From the NCBI GenBank assembly GCA_947631315.1, contig CANRLA010000026.1, positions 1 through 15,553 on the forward strand: a DNA stretch of 15,553 nt, written 5' to 3'. A program made the position numbers and the translations under genes. The DNA is from an uncultured Clostridia bacterium (GTDB lineage: Bacteria > Bacillota > Clostridia > TANB77 > CAG-508). Under the pieces are notes generated by a model. It had not been told where the DNA came from. It did not search any database and was given only the letters and a program-made list of their open reading frames with translations. Of the stretch, positions 14,053 through 15,553 are shown one piece after another; within the stretch, counting starts at the first letter, position 1, and every line of letters starts with the position of its first letter.

Positions 14053-15105
14053 ATGAGAAAATATATGCAAGAAACAGTTGTATCGCCATATAAAATAATG
14101 GCAGTTGATGATGATGGCGGAATACTAGATTCACTCAAAGTCGTATTAAAAAGATCAGGATATGATTTAATATGTTATTCTAATCCGCTAGATGCTATTG
14201 AACGATTAAAAAAAGAACATTTTGATTTATTGCTTTTAGATTTTATTATGGACGAACTTCATGGCGACCAAGTTGTAAGTGAAATCAGAAATTTTGATAA
14301 AAATTTATATATATTGCTTTTAACTGGTCATAAAGATTTAGCTCCACCCCTTGAAACATTAAAACAGCTTGACATTCAAGGATATTGTGAAAAAAGTAAT
14401 AATTTTGATCAATTACTTCTTTTAATTGAATCAGGACTAAAATCAGTTGATCAAATGCACATAATCAGTAAGATTAATGAAGAACTTAAAGACAAAAATG
14501 ATGAACTTGAAAAAGCATATTTAGATACTATAGGAATATTAAGATATACAGTTGAAGCTAAAGACCCTTATACAAGAGGTCATTCAGATAGAGTTTCTGA
14601 ATATTCTGTTCTAATAGGTACTCAAATGGAATTAGATGAAGATACTCTACATATTTTAAAAATAGGTGGCTTATTCCATGATATTGGAAAAATAGGAATT
14701 CCTGACAGCATTTTACTAAAAGAAACAAAATTAGATGATGAAGAATATTCTCAAATAAAAAATCATCCATCTATCGGCGTTCATATTTTAGGAGATGCTG
14801 AAATCTTTAAAGACATTATACCTATCGTTTTACACCATCATGAAAGATATGATGGAAAAGGTTATCCAAAAGGATTAAATGGAGATGCAATACCTCTTGT
14901 AGCAAGAATAGCTGCTGTTGCAGATACATTTGATGCAATGACTTCAAAAAGAACGTACAGAAATGCACTTCCATTAGATGTAGTTATAGCTGAAATAGAA
15001 AAGTGCTCGGGTTCACAATTTGACCCTAAAATTGCAGGTGTATTTTTAGATATACTAAAAAATGATTATAAGAAAATAGAAGAAATACAGAAAAAATATA
15101 AATAA
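14053..15105 (+). CDS. response regulator with HD-GYP output (predicted c-di-GMP phosphodiesterase)
   Basis: 350 aa. The REC domain (about 14-125) has the acidic pair Asp19-Asp20, phosphoacceptor Asp63 (LLLLDF), Thr91 and Lys114. A helical linker (about 130-160) leads to an HD-GYP domain with GHSDRV (176), FHDIGKIGIPD (His209-Asp210), HHHERYDGKGYP (261-272; HHExxDGxGYP intact) and DTFDAMTSKRTYR. All signature residues are present, so an active metal-dependent phosphodiesterase hydrolysing c-di-GMP, controlled by phosphorylation, is expected (RpfG-like architecture). It is cytoplasmic. It lies 63 nt after the kinase and is its likely partner. The ribosome binding site GAAGGG is about 12 nt before the chosen ATG; Met5 is an alternative start. 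No DNA-binding domain is present, so it acts through nucleotide levels and not by direct transcription control. Confidence 0.92.
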   Translation: MRKYMQETVVSPYKIMAVDDDGGILDSLKVVLKRSGYDLICYSNPLDAIERLKKEHFDLLLLDFIMDELHGDQVVSEIRNFDKNLYILLLTGHKDLAPPLETLKQLDIQGYCEKSNNFDQLLLLIESGLKSVDQMHIISKINEELKDKNDELEKAYLDTIGILRYTVEAKDPYTRGHSDRVSEYSVLIGTQMELDEDTLHILKIGGLFHDIGKIGIPDSILLKETKLDDEEYSQIKNHPSIGVHILGDAEIFKDIIPIVLHHHERYDGKGYPKGLNGDAIPLVARIAAVADTFDAMTSKRTYRNALPLDVVIAEIEKCSGSQFDPKIAGVFLDILKNDYKKIEEIQKKYK

Positions 15106-15113
15106 TTATAAGA

Positions 15114-15241
15114 AAATAAAAAATATTGTAAATTCGGGAGTGGCGCGTAGCGATCAAAGGCGAAGCCTGCGAATGGAGCGAAAACTTACTTGTAAGTTTG
15201 GCGCGACAACAAGCCACAGAGAATTACAATATTTTTTATTT
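15114..15241. repeat. G+C-rich nested inverted-repeat element, probable bidirectional terminator
   Basis: Outer arms 15114-15135 and 15221-15241 are complementary over 21 bp with one bulged A, and are A-rich on the left and T-rich on the right. Inside, GTGGC (15140-15144) pairs with GCCAC (15213-15217). Two smaller hairpins lie in the centre: AGGC-GAA-GCCT (15158-15168) and AAACTTA-CTTG-TAAGTTT (15182-15199, with GTAAGTTT as right arm). The interior is much richer in G+C than everything around. It lies between convergent genes, so it can end both transcripts. Its compound architecture suggests a dispersed palindromic repeat or small structured RNA, not a plain terminator. Confidence 0.75.
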
Positions 15242-15253
15242 ATATATATTTAA

Positions 15254-15553
15254 TTATTCTAAACCTAAATATTCATTATATGTTGTTTCCTTATCAATTA
15301 ATCCATCACTTCTTATATCTAGAATTCTATTTGCTACTGTTTCTGTTAATTGATGGTCGTGTGATGTAAATATAAGGTTTCCTGTATATTTTTTCATTCC
15401 TTCATTTAATGCTGTTATTGATTCCATATCTAGATGGTTTGTTGGTTCATCTAAGATTAAGAAATTTGCTCCTGAAAGCATTAATTTTGATAGAACACAT
15501 CTTACCTTTTCTCCTCCTGAAAGAACATTTACTGATTTTAATGCTTCTTCTCC
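15254..15553 (-). CDS. ABC-F family ATPase, C-terminal part (cut by window edge)
   Basis: The last 99 residues of an ATP-binding cassette protein: signature LSGGEK, Walker B LILDEPTNHLD with its catalytic Glu, and the switch motif TSHD, ending in a short NEYLGLE tail. The DEPTNHLD form and the absence of membrane segments point to the ABC-F class, soluble twin-cassette ATPases acting on the ribosome (translation factors or antibiotic resistance); this would be the second cassette. The frame stays open to the right edge, so the start and first cassette are outside. The tail resembles the YbiT/YkpA branch from memory, but too little is visible to assign a symbol. It is convergent with the HD-GYP regulator and separated from it by the inverted-repeat element; no functional tie to the synthetase is seen. 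Confidence 0.88.
   Translation of the reverse strand, partial: GEEALKSVNVLSGGEKVRCVLSKLMLSGANFLILDEPTNHLDMESITALNEGMKKYTGNLIFTSHDHQLTETVANRILDIRSDGLIDKETTYNEYLGLE

Noticed and set aside
15026..15217. Minus-strand open frame across the inverted-repeat element
   Set aside because: It runs through the palindrome and the antisense of the regulator's end; no homology features and no ribosome binding site.
15120..15240. tRNA or other standard RNA gene in the G+C-rich element
   Set aside because: The fold is a long outer stem with two small hairpins; no T-loop, anticodon arm or CCA-type end can be made out.

Overview
The window looks like a low-G+C Bacillota genome, most probably a Clostridia-class gut-type anaerobe. 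The basis is the very AT-rich base composition, strong AGGAGG-type ribosome binding sites, the clostridial style of the prepilin-like proteins, a DUF362 protein and c-di-GMP signalling. This assignment is inference; there is no rRNA or other phylogenetic marker here.

Left third (1-3449, minus strand): a tandem array of type IV prepilin-like surface genes. Two long copies are present (287/405-1577 and 1859-3139), and the first codon of a third copy sits at the left edge. Each copy is preceded by a nearly identical leader of about 250 bp. The leader holds a conserved 35-nt block and two hairpins, one with a T-tract. The C-terminal ends of the two proteins form a G+C-richer, hypervariable segment. 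In its core, amino-acid changes fall at codon positions 1 and 2 while a pyrimidine third base is kept, which is what a diversity-generating retroelement acting on AAC/AAT codons would leave. No reverse transcriptase or template repeat is in the window. The left copy carries an apparent one-base insertion that cuts off its conserved C-terminus.

Middle (3450-4870): a DUF362 protein and a 93-aa unknown protein on the minus strand, probably co-transcribed from a good sigma-A promoter. This promoter lies back to back with another good sigma-A promoter facing right.

Right two thirds (4871-15105, plus strand): a very large nonribosomal peptide synthetase (about 2420 aa, C-A-T-C-A-T-R) is followed at 41 nt by a seven-transmembrane histidine kinase and then by a REC-HD-GYP response regulator (predicted c-di-GMP phosphodiesterase). 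The synthetase should release an N-capped dipeptide as an aldehyde through its C-terminal reductase domain. The layout suggests one transcription unit linking a small reactive peptide to membrane sensing and c-di-GMP turnover, formally similar to a signal-synthase/sensor/HD-GYP circuit. The functional link is a hypothesis.

Far right: a G+C-rich, nested inverted-repeat element of about 130 bp (15114-15241) lies between the convergent regulator and the 3' end of an ABC-F ATPase gene (minus strand, cut by the window edge).
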